In this document: in pieces, positions 46,487-54,503 of the stretch
Position numbering within the stretch: the stretch's first letter is position 1
Layout of the letters: each line of letters opens with the position of its first letter
DNA from: Gammaproteobacteria bacterium
Lineage (GTDB): Bacteria; Pseudomonadota; Gammaproteobacteria; Pseudomonadales; JAUIET01
Length of the DNA: 64,000 nt
Assembly: GCA_030431775.1 (NCBI GenBank)
Contig: JAUIHW010000006.1
Location: 104,003-168,002, forward strand
Direction: 5' to 3'
Program-made: the position numbers and the translations under genes
The notes under the pieces: generated by a model
Seen by the model: only the letters and a program-made list of their open reading frames with translations
What the model was told of the DNA's origin: nothing
Databases searched by the model: none

Positions 46487-48079
46487 GTGGCTGATTCTGA
46501 CGTTGTGACAGACACAAGCGACGAAAATTACCAAACAGAACACGATGTTGGGCAAGACAATATTCAATTGTTGGGGCTCGATGTGCACAACCCGGTGTTC
46601 ATGATCTCGGCAATTTCCATCATTATTTTTGTTACCTACACCTTGCTGTTTCCGCAACAGGCCGCCGCGCAATTCGGCCCATTGCGCACCTGGGTTACTG
46701 AAAACCTGGATTGGGTGTTTATCTACTCCACAAACTTTTTTCTGGTGTTCGTGGTCCTGTTGGCGTTGTCGCCGATGGGCAAAATCCGCATTGGCGGTGC
46801 TGACGCAAGCACTCCGTATTCGTTTGCCAGCTGGGTAGCCATGCTGTTCGCCGCTGGAATAGGCATCGGTATTATGTTTTATGCCGTGCTCGAACCAATG
46901 AACCACTTTCTGATTCCACCATTTGATCTGGGCTTTGAACCCACTCAGGAACGGCGCGAACTGGCAATGGCAGCGACCCTGTTCCACTGGGCTTTCCACC
47001 CATGGGCGGTGTATGCGGTGGTGGGGTTGGCACTGGCCTTCTTCTGCTACAACAAGGGCCTGCCCCTGCTGATACGCTCTGCTTTTTTCCCCTTGTTGGG
47101 CGATCGTATTTGGGGTTGGCCCGGGCATATTATTGATGTTCTTGCTGTGATCGCAACAATGTTTGGCCTGGCAACCTCCTTGGGCTATGGTGCTGAGCAG
47201 TCGGCGGGCGGGCTGAACTTTTTGTTTGACATACCGGGCGGCGCATCGCTGAACGTGCTTATAGTTGTGCTGATAACGATTACAGCCTTGGTCTCGGTCC
47301 TGCGCGGTCTCGATGGCGGGATCAAGCGCCTTAGTGAATTCAACATGATTTTGGCGATTTGTCTTGGCCTGTTTGTCTTGGTCCTTGGCCCCACCTTGGA
47401 AACAGTGCAAAACATGTTTAATTTTAGCGCCGCTTACATCAGAAACTTGCCTGCTCTGAGTACTTGGGCGGGCCGAGAAGATTCTTACTATATGCATGGT
47501 TGGACCACCTTTTATTGGTCCTGGTGGGTGGCTTTTTCACCCTTTGTGGGAATGTTTATTGCCCGTATTTCAGTAGGCAGAACCATCCGCGAATTTGTGA
47601 TTGGAACTCTGCTGGCACCGTCGGCCATTTTTGTGATCTGGATGAGCATTTTTGGTAACTTCGCTATGGATCAGTTCGTTAATGATGGCTACGAGGCGGT
47701 AGTGAACACGGTCAAAAATGCGCAGCCTGAGTTATCCTTGTTCGCTTTTCTGCAAGCCCTGCCCTTCAGCAACCTCACGTCCATTATCGGCATTATTCTG
47801 GTGTTAGTTTTTTTTGTAACGTCCATGGACTCAGGGTCCTTGATTTTGGACACTATGACTGCAGGAGGGAAAATCGACACCCCCACGCCGCAACGTATTT
47901 TCTGGTGCGTATTCCTCGGGGTTCTCGGCATTGCCCTGCTGCTGGGAGGTGGCCTGGCCTCCATGCAGGCACTGGCCCTGACCACCGGTCTACCGTTTTG
48001 CATTGTAATGGTGATCATGTGTTTCAGCATACTTAAAGGGCTGCGGCAGGAAGCCCTGTCCATGAAAAACAGCGCATAA
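46487..48079 (+). CDS. BCCT-family betaine/carnitine/choline transporter
   Basis: A 530-residue integral membrane protein with about 12 TM helices. The family signature around WTTFYWSWWVAFSPFVGMFIARISVGRTIREF is intact, and AAGIGIGIMFYAVLEPM matches the substrate-helix glycine motif. BCCT carriers take up quaternary ammonium compounds with Na+ or H+, or by exchange. The start is uncertain: GTG at 46487 gives a normal short N terminus, while ATGs at 46436-46442 would add an odd segment. The C terminus is short, with no long osmosensing tail, which fits a nutrient-uptake role. Confidence 0.9.
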   Translation: MADSDVVTDTSDENYQTEHDVGQDNIQLLGLDVHNPVFMISAISIIIFVTYTLLFPQQAAAQFGPLRTWVTENLDWVFIYSTNFFLVFVVLLALSPMGKIRIGGADASTPYSFASWVAMLFAAGIGIGIMFYAVLEPMNHFLIPPFDLGFEPTQERRELAMAATLFHWAFHPWAVYAVVGLALAFFCYNKGLPLLIRSAFFPLLGDRIWGWPGHIIDVLAVIATMFGLATSLGYGAEQSAGGLNFLFDIPGGASLNVLIVVLITITALVSVLRGLDGGIKRLSEFNMILAICLGLFVLVLGPTLETVQNMFNFSAAYIRNLPALSTWAGREDSYYMHGWTTFYWSWWVAFSPFVGMFIARISVGRTIREFVIGTLLAPSAIFVIWMSIFGNFAMDQFVNDGYEAVVNTVKNAQPELSLFAFLQALPFSNLTSIIGIILVLVFFVTSMDSGSLILDTMTAGGKIDTPTPQRIFWCVFLGVLGIALLLGGGLASMQALALTTGLPFCIVMVIMCFSILKGLRQEALSMKNSA

Positions 48080-48091
48080 TATGCCCACAAT

Positions 48092-50506
48092 TCAAGCACG
48101 CATGCGACTGCCGCTTGGATCGTACAATGGATTTGCCTGCAGCCTGGCTGGCTTAAGTTCACCCAGAATTTCTACCTCAAAAGCCTCTGCATCCGCACAA
48201 AGTTCCGCCGGAATATAGGCCATAGCCAAGCTACACCCCGAATAATGCGCATAGCCGCCGGAAGTAATGTAGCCAACACATTGACCGTTATGGAACACCG
48301 CTTCATCGTGGTGGCAGTCAACGTCGGTATCAACCACCAGCGTGACCAGCTTTTTCGTCGCGCCGGCATCGCGGGCAACAATAACCTCCTGCTTCCCAAT
48401 AAAATCTGCTGCTTTGTTGTAGGCAACAAACGCATCCAGCCCTGCTTCAAGAGGTGTAAAATCAGGCCTGAAGTCCATCGTCCATACCCCCCAGCTCTTC
48501 TCCAGGCGCAAGGACATTAAAGCTCTGGCGCCATACCAGGATAGGCCCAGGTCAGATCCGGCTTCCTCTAACGCTTCGAACAAGCGAAGCTGAGAATGTG
48601 GCGCGCAGTAGATCTCATAACCCAATTCGCCAGAGAACGATATGCGCGCCAGGATGGCGGCGACTCCGGCCACAGACGTTTCGCGAATCGTGCCAAATCG
48701 CAGAGCCTCGTTGCTGACATCATATCTACATAAACGGCCTAACAACTCGCGAGATCTGGGGCCGGCAATGGCGAAGCCATGCAATTCGTCGGAACGGTTT
48801 CGGTATTGTACTCCCTGGTCCGGCAAATGCTTCTCAAACCAGCGGCGATGCATTTCCTGCGCTGCACCGGAGCCAATGACCATGAAACGCTCAGGCCCGA
48901 GGCAGGCTACTGACATATCACCGTACATCCGGCCTTTCGCAGTGAGCATTGGCGTTAACTTAAGGCGCCCTTCTGTGGGCAGGCTATTTGCCAACAAAAC
49001 ATCAAGAAACGCCGCTGCACCTGGACCGGTAAATTCATGCTGGGCGAAATTGGCAATTTCTATCGCACCAACCCTCTCGCGAACCGCCTTTACCTCTGCG
49101 GCAACGTGTTCGAATGCATTGGAACGGCGAAAGCTCGGTTCCTCAAACGCCGAATCCGGCGAGGCCGCAAACCACAGCGCATTTTCTAAACCAAAACTGA
49201 CTCCCATCACAGCTCCCTTGGCTATCAGGCGATCATACACGGCAGTGGTCTTGAGCTTGCGCATGGCTGGAAGTTCTTCGTTTGGGTAAGTGAGCAGAAA
49301 GCGCCGCTCATAATTTTCGGTAGATTTCACTGTTCCATATTCAGGTGTTGCAAAGTTACCAAAGCGTGCAATGTCCATGGCCCAAACGTCAACGGAAGGC
49401 TCGCCATCAATCATCCATTCCGCCATGCACAGGCCAACCCCGCCGGCCTGACAGAAGCCGGCCATCACACCAACCGCGGCCCAATAATTTTTCAAACCAG
49501 GAACCGGACCAATCATGGGGTTACCATCCGGACCAAAGGTAAACGGCCCGTTTACCACCGACTTGATGCCGGCCCGACCCAATGCAGGGATGCGTTCAAA
49601 GGCCAGCTCCAGCCGGTCAGCCACGCGTTCCAAATCGTCTTGCAACAACTCATGGCCAAAATCGAGAGGCGTGCCATTCACCATCCAAGGTGTCCCCTTC
49701 GGCTCATAGGTACCAAGAAGCAAGCCGTTGTGCTCCTGGCGAAAATAAATATTGGCTTCGTAATCGATGCCGGCGGCAATCTCTTTGCCGTGCGCTGCAA
49801 TTTCCGGGATTTCTTCGGTGATTAAATAATGGTGTTCCATCGGTTGTACCGGCAGATCAATGCCCGCCAGATGCCCAACTTCTCTGGCCCATAGCCCCGC
49901 GGCATTGACGATTATCTCAGTATGGATACTGCCGTTGGGTGTCACCACGTCCCAGCTTCCATCCGGGCGTTGATTGGTTTCGACCACCGGTGTATCACGG
50001 TACCACCTGGCACCGTAATGCCTGGCCGCCTTGGCATAGGCATAGGTGACACCGGAGGGATCGATGTAACCGTCCAGCGGGTCGTACAAGGCTCCGAGAT
50101 ATTTTCCGGGATCAATCAGCGGGTTCATTTCGGCCACCTGATCCAGTGGCACAAATTCCTGGTCCAGTCCCATATAGCGCGCCTTGGAGCGCTCCTGCTT
50201 TAGATAATCCAGGCGCTGCGGCGTGGAGGCCAGGTAAAAACCACCACAAGCGTGCAATCCAACAGACTGCCCGGAGAGCTCTTCCAACTCGTCGTACAAC
50301 TTGATGGTATAGCCTTGCAGCTTGGAAATGTTGGGGTCTGAGCTGATAGTATGGATCTGCCCGGCGGCATGCCACGATGAGCCTGAGGTCAGTTCCGAGC
50401 GCTCTAGCAATAGCACATCTTTCCAGCCGAATTTCGCCAGATGAAACAGGATTGAGCAACCGACGACTCCGCCGCCGATAACCACTACTTTTGCGTGAGT
50501 TTCCAC
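48092..50506 (-). CDS. Dimethylglycine/sarcosine dehydrogenase-like protein (DAO + GcvT domains)
   Basis: An 804-residue two-part protein. The N-terminal DAO domain has VVIGGGVVGCSIL and SSWHAAG, whose His46 matches the residue that carries covalent FAD in DMGDH. An FAO_M-type linker region follows, then a C-terminal GcvT-like folate-binding domain from about residue 430, with RISFSGELGYEIY and LRLEKSWGVW. The enzymes demethylate dimethylglycine or sarcosine; the methyl carbon goes to tetrahydrofolate or leaves as formaldehyde. It converges with the BCCT gene after 12 bp. An MttB-like gene lies 76 bp upstream on the same strand. Confidence 0.88.
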   Translation of the reverse strand: METHAKVVVIGGGVVGCSILFHLAKFGWKDVLLLERSELTSGSSWHAAGQIHTISSDPNISKLQGYTIKLYDELEELSGQSVGLHACGGFYLASTPQRLDYLKQERSKARYMGLDQEFVPLDQVAEMNPLIDPGKYLGALYDPLDGYIDPSGVTYAYAKAARHYGARWYRDTPVVETNQRPDGSWDVVTPNGSIHTEIIVNAAGLWAREVGHLAGIDLPVQPMEHHYLITEEIPEIAAHGKEIAAGIDYEANIYFRQEHNGLLLGTYEPKGTPWMVNGTPLDFGHELLQDDLERVADRLELAFERIPALGRAGIKSVVNGPFTFGPDGNPMIGPVPGLKNYWAAVGVMAGFCQAGGVGLCMAEWMIDGEPSVDVWAMDIARFGNFATPEYGTVKSTENYERRFLLTYPNEELPAMRKLKTTAVYDRLIAKGAVMGVSFGLENALWFAASPDSAFEEPSFRRSNAFEHVAAEVKAVRERVGAIEIANFAQHEFTGPGAAAFLDVLLANSLPTEGRLKLTPMLTAKGRMYGDMSVACLGPERFMVIGSGAAQEMHRRWFEKHLPDQGVQYRNRSDELHGFAIAGPRSRELLGRLCRYDVSNEALRFGTIRETSVAGVAAILARISFSGELGYEIYCAPHSQLRLFEALEEAGSDLGLSWYGARALMSLRLEKSWGVWTMDFRPDFTPLEAGLDAFVAYNKAADFIGKQEVIVARDAGATKKLVTLVVDTDVDCHHDEAVFHNGQCVGYITSGGYAHYSGCSLAMAYIPAELCADAEAFEVEILGELKPARLQANPLYDPSGSRMRA

Positions 50507-50582
50507 TACTTCCTCCCAGTTACCTATCTAGTTCCAAATCGATCCGCGCCGGCTATTCGGATTAACTAAAAGTCGCCAGTTG

Positions 50583-52127
50583 TTAGTACCAGCGATCATC
50601 ATCAGCTGCTTTGACCTTGGCGACAAAGGACTGCAATTCCTCGTTTTTTGCCTCGTCTAAGGCAGGTGCCTGGTATGTTTCTAACATGGCCTTCCAACGT
50701 TGATTGGCCCGTTGTGCGGCATCCAGGGAACCTTTATCTTCCCATTGCTCGAAGCTTTCCGAATCAGACAGTTTGGCATCGTAGAATGCTGTCTCATAGT
50801 TGCGTAGGGTGTGCTCACAGCCGAGAAAGTGGCTGCCAGGCTCAACTTCCCCATACGCATCTGCGGCCAAGCCATTATCGTCCACCGCCATGCCCTGCAG
50901 AAGACACTGATAGGCCCCCAGGCGATCAACATCGAGAATAAATTTTTCATAATCCATGGTCAGTCCGCCTTCCAGCCAACCGGCCGCATGCAACACATAG
51001 TTTGCACCACCCAGTGCGGTCGAGTGCATACTGTCGGCGCTTTCGGCTGCGGCCTGCGCGTCACAGATTTTGGCCGCAGTCAGAGAACCACCACAGCGCA
51101 GTGGAACTCCGAGGCGGCGCGCCAACTGCCCAACCACATAGTTTGACATCACCGGCTCTGGCATACCAAAGGTCGGCGCCCCGGATTTCAGGCTCATCGA
51201 TGACAGAAAATTCCCCAGCACAAATGGCGCGCCTTGGCGCACCAGTTGCGAGAAAGCACCAGCCGCCATGCCCTCGGCCAGCGCCTGTGACAAAGCAGCC
51301 GCTGTAGTGACCGGCCCCATTGCCCCACCGAGGATAAAAGGCGCAACGATGATTGCCTGCTTGGCACCGCAGTACACCTGTATCGCCTCCGAGGCGACCT
51401 TGTCAAACATCAGCGGTGAATTAGCATTGACATTGCCCATGATGCAGCAGTTCTGTTCCATGAACTCACGACCGAACAGAATCCGTGCCATCGAGACGGA
51501 ATCTTCAGCTCGATCTTTGGCTGTAATCATTCCCAGATAGGGTTTGTCCGAATAGCGTATGTGGGCATACTGGATGTCCAGATGGCGTTTGTTCACCGCA
51601 ATGTCGCAAGGCTCCACCGGAATTCCGCCGCTGTGATGCAACCAGGGCGACATATATGTAAGCTTGACCAGATTGGTAAGATCGTCGAGTGTGCCATAGC
51701 GACGGCCTTTATCCAGACAGCGCACAAAAGGCGCGCCATAAGCGGGGGCAAACACCGCGTTACGCCCACCGATAATAACGTTGCGGGCCGGGTTTCGAGC
51801 ATGCTGGGTAAACTCCACTGGAATCGTTTTACACAACTCCCGTGCCATACCGCGTGGCAATCGCACTCGCACACCGTCCACATCCGCGCCCGCCTCACGC
51901 CAAATATCAAGAGCGTGCGGGTCGTCGCGAAATTCCACCCCAATTTCCTGCATCAGCCAGTCGGCGTGATCCTCAATTTTTTGCAGCCCTTCTTCGCCCA
52001 AAAAATCAAAATACGGAATTTTGCGCTGCACGTAGGGTGCGGAAACTACTGCACTGCGTTGGGCGTGGCGGTTACGAGACGATTTTCGCCGCCGCATTGC
52101 TTGAACCGCAGCTGTATCCTGCTTCAT
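50583..52127 (-). CDS. Second MttB-superfamily methyltransferase, non-pyrrolysine
   Basis: A 514-residue paralogue of the protein encoded at 43471-45003, diverged but with the same blocks: VNANSPLMFD, GGAMGPVTTAA, SLKSGAPTFGMPEP, GQLARRLGVPLRCGG, GWLEGGLTMDYEKFILD and a C-terminal HTLRNYETAFYDAKLSD. It also has no in-frame stop. The Lys/Arg-rich first 30 residues recall the basic N terminus of the first copy. It precedes the DMGDH-like gene on the same strand, so both probably act on the same route. It is divergent from the LysR regulator. Confidence 0.85.
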   Translation of the reverse strand: MKQDTAAVQAMRRRKSSRNRHAQRSAVVSAPYVQRKIPYFDFLGEEGLQKIEDHADWLMQEIGVEFRDDPHALDIWREAGADVDGVRVRLPRGMARELCKTIPVEFTQHARNPARNVIIGGRNAVFAPAYGAPFVRCLDKGRRYGTLDDLTNLVKLTYMSPWLHHSGGIPVEPCDIAVNKRHLDIQYAHIRYSDKPYLGMITAKDRAEDSVSMARILFGREFMEQNCCIMGNVNANSPLMFDKVASEAIQVYCGAKQAIIVAPFILGGAMGPVTTAAALSQALAEGMAAGAFSQLVRQGAPFVLGNFLSSMSLKSGAPTFGMPEPVMSNYVVGQLARRLGVPLRCGGSLTAAKICDAQAAAESADSMHSTALGGANYVLHAAGWLEGGLTMDYEKFILDVDRLGAYQCLLQGMAVDDNGLAADAYGEVEPGSHFLGCEHTLRNYETAFYDAKLSDSESFEQWEDKGSLDAAQRANQRWKAMLETYQAPALDEAKNEELQSFVAKVKAADDDRWY

Positions 52128-52195
52128 CTAGAGCTAAATCTTTCTTATGGGTTATTACATTACAACGATCGGCTATCTAGCCTGCTGACAACACT

Positions 52196-52209
52196 TTAAG
52201 CTAGCTTAA
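52196..52209. promoter_or_regulatory. Perfect 14-bp palindrome between mttB-like and lysR-like genes
   Basis: TTAAGCTAGCTTAA sits in the 129-bp divergent gap, 47 bp before the LysR start and 68 bp from the MttB-like start. A symmetric, AT-rich site in a divergent LysR promoter is the classic position for the regulator itself to bind. It is a candidate only. Confidence 0.45.
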
Positions 52210-52256
52210 TTGCGCAGTAAACTACAACAAAATTCATCTAACTATAAATTTTCTTT

Positions 52257-53168
52257 ATGGACAATCTACCGTCGCTAAGTGCGCTGAGAGCCTTTCTTTG
52301 TGCCGCCGAGCACCTTAATTTCACTGCTGCGGCCGAACAACTCGCCCGCAGTCAACCCGCCGTCAGTCATGCGGTTAAATTACTGGAAGGCCAACTTGGT
52401 GTAGCACTATTTGAGCGCCAGCAGCGTAAATTAATACTGACAGCTGCAGGTGAGAAATTTGCGCAAGATGTGCACCTGGGCCTGGATCATATCGAGCGCT
52501 CGGTACAGGCGCTGCGCAATCATGTGGCCAATGATCGTCGAGTTACGCTGTCAACTTCGACTGCTTTTGCAACACACTGGCTTCTACCTCGAGTGGCACA
52601 ATTTAAAGCCCTACACTCGGAGGTAGACCTGCGCTTCCAAACAACAGCCTACGATATAGACCTTTACAAGGCCGGAATCGCGCTGGCAATTCGCCATGGC
52701 AGAGGCGACTGGCCAGACATGCGCAGTTGGCGGATGTTCGATGAGAAGGTGCTGGCAGTATGCAGCCCCGCTTATCTCAACGGGCGTGTGTTGGAGGACC
52801 CATCCGAGCTGCAGCAACATACGCTTATTCATCTGGACGAGCCACATCGAACCCGAATGGACTGGCATAAATGGTTTTCTCATCTGGGCTTGACCGTGCA
52901 CCTCTCTCCACGGGACCTGCAGTTGAATGACTACACCACCGTGCTTCAAACAGCGATCGAAGGCCAGGGTATCGCCCTGGGCTGGCATTACATCGTGGAG
53001 CGCTTGCTCGCCAACGGCCAACTGGTACCAGCTTGCCAGCAGACCGTGGTCACTGACTATGGCTTCTACCTGATTGCCCCTGCCAATCTGCCCTTAACAG
53101 CGCAGGCAGAAACTGTGCGCGACTGGATGCTGGCACACGGTCAGGATGGTGTTCTCGCCAGTTCGTAA
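52257..53168 (+). CDS. LysR-family regulator (GcvA type)
   Basis: A 303-residue regulator with an N-terminal winged HTH (about 1-62; AAEQLARSQPAVSHAVKLLE) and a periplasmic-binding-protein-like effector domain. The GcvA-like features are LSTSTAFATHWLLPRVAQF and IALAIRHGRGDWP. It is encoded divergently from the MttB-like/DMGDH-like genes, which are its likely targets, so a one-carbon or betaine-derived effector is plausible. Its last 28 bp overlap the convergent NUDIX gene. Confidence 0.9.
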   Translation: MDNLPSLSALRAFLCAAEHLNFTAAAEQLARSQPAVSHAVKLLEGQLGVALFERQQRKLILTAAGEKFAQDVHLGLDHIERSVQALRNHVANDRRVTLSTSTAFATHWLLPRVAQFKALHSEVDLRFQTTAYDIDLYKAGIALAIRHGRGDWPDMRSWRMFDEKVLAVCSPAYLNGRVLEDPSELQQHTLIHLDEPHRTRMDWHKWFSHLGLTVHLSPRDLQLNDYTTVLQTAIEGQGIALGWHYIVERLLANGQLVPACQQTVVTDYGFYLIAPANLPLTAQAETVRDWMLAHGQDGVLASS

Positions 53169-53638
53169 TGCTTATAATGGCTGCCCTTTTCATTGACGAA
53201 GCCGATACGAATTCCATAGCGCCCGCTGGCAAGCCAGGAATACACCTGCCGAACCTGCGGCTCCACGCTGGGGAAGGCGACGTCATCCCAGACCAGCTCC
53301 GATTCGGCAAACCAACCTAATTCAAGAGCCTCCTCAGTGGTCTGTGATTCTGGTTGCGAGTCCAGATGGCACCGAAAAACCAGGTGGGTCTGTGCCATGT
53401 GCAATAAGGTGCTAACGCTGACCAAGGTCAGATCATCGGGCTCGACGCGAATACAGGTTTCTTCCAGCAACTCGCGACAGGCCGCCTGTTCAGGGGTTTC
53501 CCCCTGCTCCATATAGCCCCCGGGAATAGCCCACTTACCTACCTGCGGAGCAATACCGCGCCGAATCCACAGAATCCGCTCGCCAATACACACATAGATT
53601 GCCACCAAAACAATTGAATTCTTGTACGCATCAGCCAT
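53141..53638 (-). CDS. NUDIX hydrolase
   Basis: A 165-residue protein with the NUDIX box G-x5-E-x7-RELLEE (from GGYMEQGETPEQ to CRELLEETC), including all metal-binding glutamates. Family members hydrolyse nucleoside diphosphates linked to another moiety. Its substrate (for example ADP-ribose, NADH or CoA) cannot be told; a CoA target would fit the neighbouring CoA genes but is a guess. It lies 51 bp downstream of caiD-like on the same strand and overlaps the lysR-like gene tail to tail. Confidence 0.87.
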   Translation of the reverse strand: MADAYKNSIVLVAIYVCIGERILWIRRGIAPQVGKWAIPGGYMEQGETPEQAACRELLEETCIRVEPDDLTLVSVSTLLHMAQTHLVFRCHLDSQPESQTTEEALELGWFAESELVWDDVAFPSVEPQVRQVYSWLASGRYGIRIGFVNEKGSHYKHYELARTPS

Positions 53639-53689
53639 GACAGGGCCTGATCAGCAATGTCCGTCGGCCTATTCTACACGGCTCTGGGC

Positions 53690-54475
53690 TTATCTGCCCT
53701 TCCACACTGGGTCGCGCTTTTCAGCAAAGGCATTGAAGCCTTCTAACATATCTTCACTGCCATAGAGAGTGTCGACGGTTTCCAGCTGCCTACCCGTGAT
53801 ACGGTTGAGCGCATCCTGAAACTTGGAGTCTTCAGCATCGCGCACCACTTCTTTTATGGCCGCCATGACCAGAGGTGGTCCCGAAGCGATCAGTTGCGCC
53901 AGCTCTCGCGCCCGATCCATTAATTTGTCCGCCGCTAGAATCTCGTTAACAAAGCCCCATCGGTGCGCCTCCTCAGCGTCCAACCAACGACCGGTCAACA
54001 GTAATTCCATCGCAATGTGATAGGGAATACGTTTTGGCAGCTTGATGGAAGCCGCATCGGCGACCGTGCCCGAGCGGATCTCCGGCAGGGCAAAGGTGGC
54101 ATGCTCGGCGGCGAGAATGATGTCGGTTGACAGCGCGATTTCCAGCCCGCCTCCACAACAAATACCATTTACTGCACAGATTATTGGCTTATTGAGACGT
54201 GGCAATTCCTGCATTCCGCCAAAGCCACCCACGCCATAATCGCCGTCCACTTCATCGCCATCCGCCGCGGCTTTTAAATCCCAACCCGGGCAGAAGAATT
54301 TTTCACCGGCAGCCGTCAGAATGGCGACTCGCAGATCCGGATTGTCCCTGAAATCCCTAAACACCTCGCCCATGGCACGGCTGGTGATCAGATCGACAGC
54401 ATTGGCTTTTGGGCGGTCCAGGGTCACTTCCAGAACATGCCCGTCTTTGCGGGTTTTAAGCACGTTTTCCGACAT
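53690..54475 (-). CDS. caiD: Carnitinyl-CoA dehydratase (CaiD homologue)
   Basis: A 261-residue crotonase with strong similarity to E. coli CaiD along its length: TLDRPKANA, GEKFFCPGWDLKAAADG and the C-terminal FAEKRDPVWKGR. Both catalytic glutamates are kept (GGGLEIALSTD and FALPEIRSG). CaiD interconverts crotonobetainyl-CoA and carnitinyl-CoA. GGAG precedes the ATG. It is the last carnitine gene of a minus-strand operon, 28 bp after the CoA-ligase gene, and would turn the product of the acyl-CoA dehydrogenase into carnitinyl-CoA. Confidence 0.88.
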   Translation of the reverse strand: MSENVLKTRKDGHVLEVTLDRPKANAVDLITSRAMGEVFRDFRDNPDLRVAILTAAGEKFFCPGWDLKAAADGDEVDGDYGVGGFGGMQELPRLNKPIICAVNGICCGGGLEIALSTDIILAAEHATFALPEIRSGTVADAASIKLPKRIPYHIAMELLLTGRWLDAEEAHRWGFVNEILAADKLMDRARELAQLIASGPPLVMAAIKEVVRDAEDSKFQDALNRITGRQLETVDTLYGSEDMLEGFNAFAEKRDPVWKGR

Positions 54476-54503
54476 ACATTTCTCCGTTCAGTATTTACAA
54501 CAA

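Noticed and set aside
46445..47497. 350-codon open frame antisense to the BCCT transporter
   Set aside because: The opposite strand encodes a complete BCCT protein with its family motifs. The antisense product is rich in His/Gln/Cys with no domain pattern, so it is a shadow ORF.
43471..52127. Pyrrolysine (amber readthrough) in the MttB-like genes
   Set aside because: Both frames run full length for the family (510 and 514 codons) without any internal TAG, so no pyrrolysine is needed.
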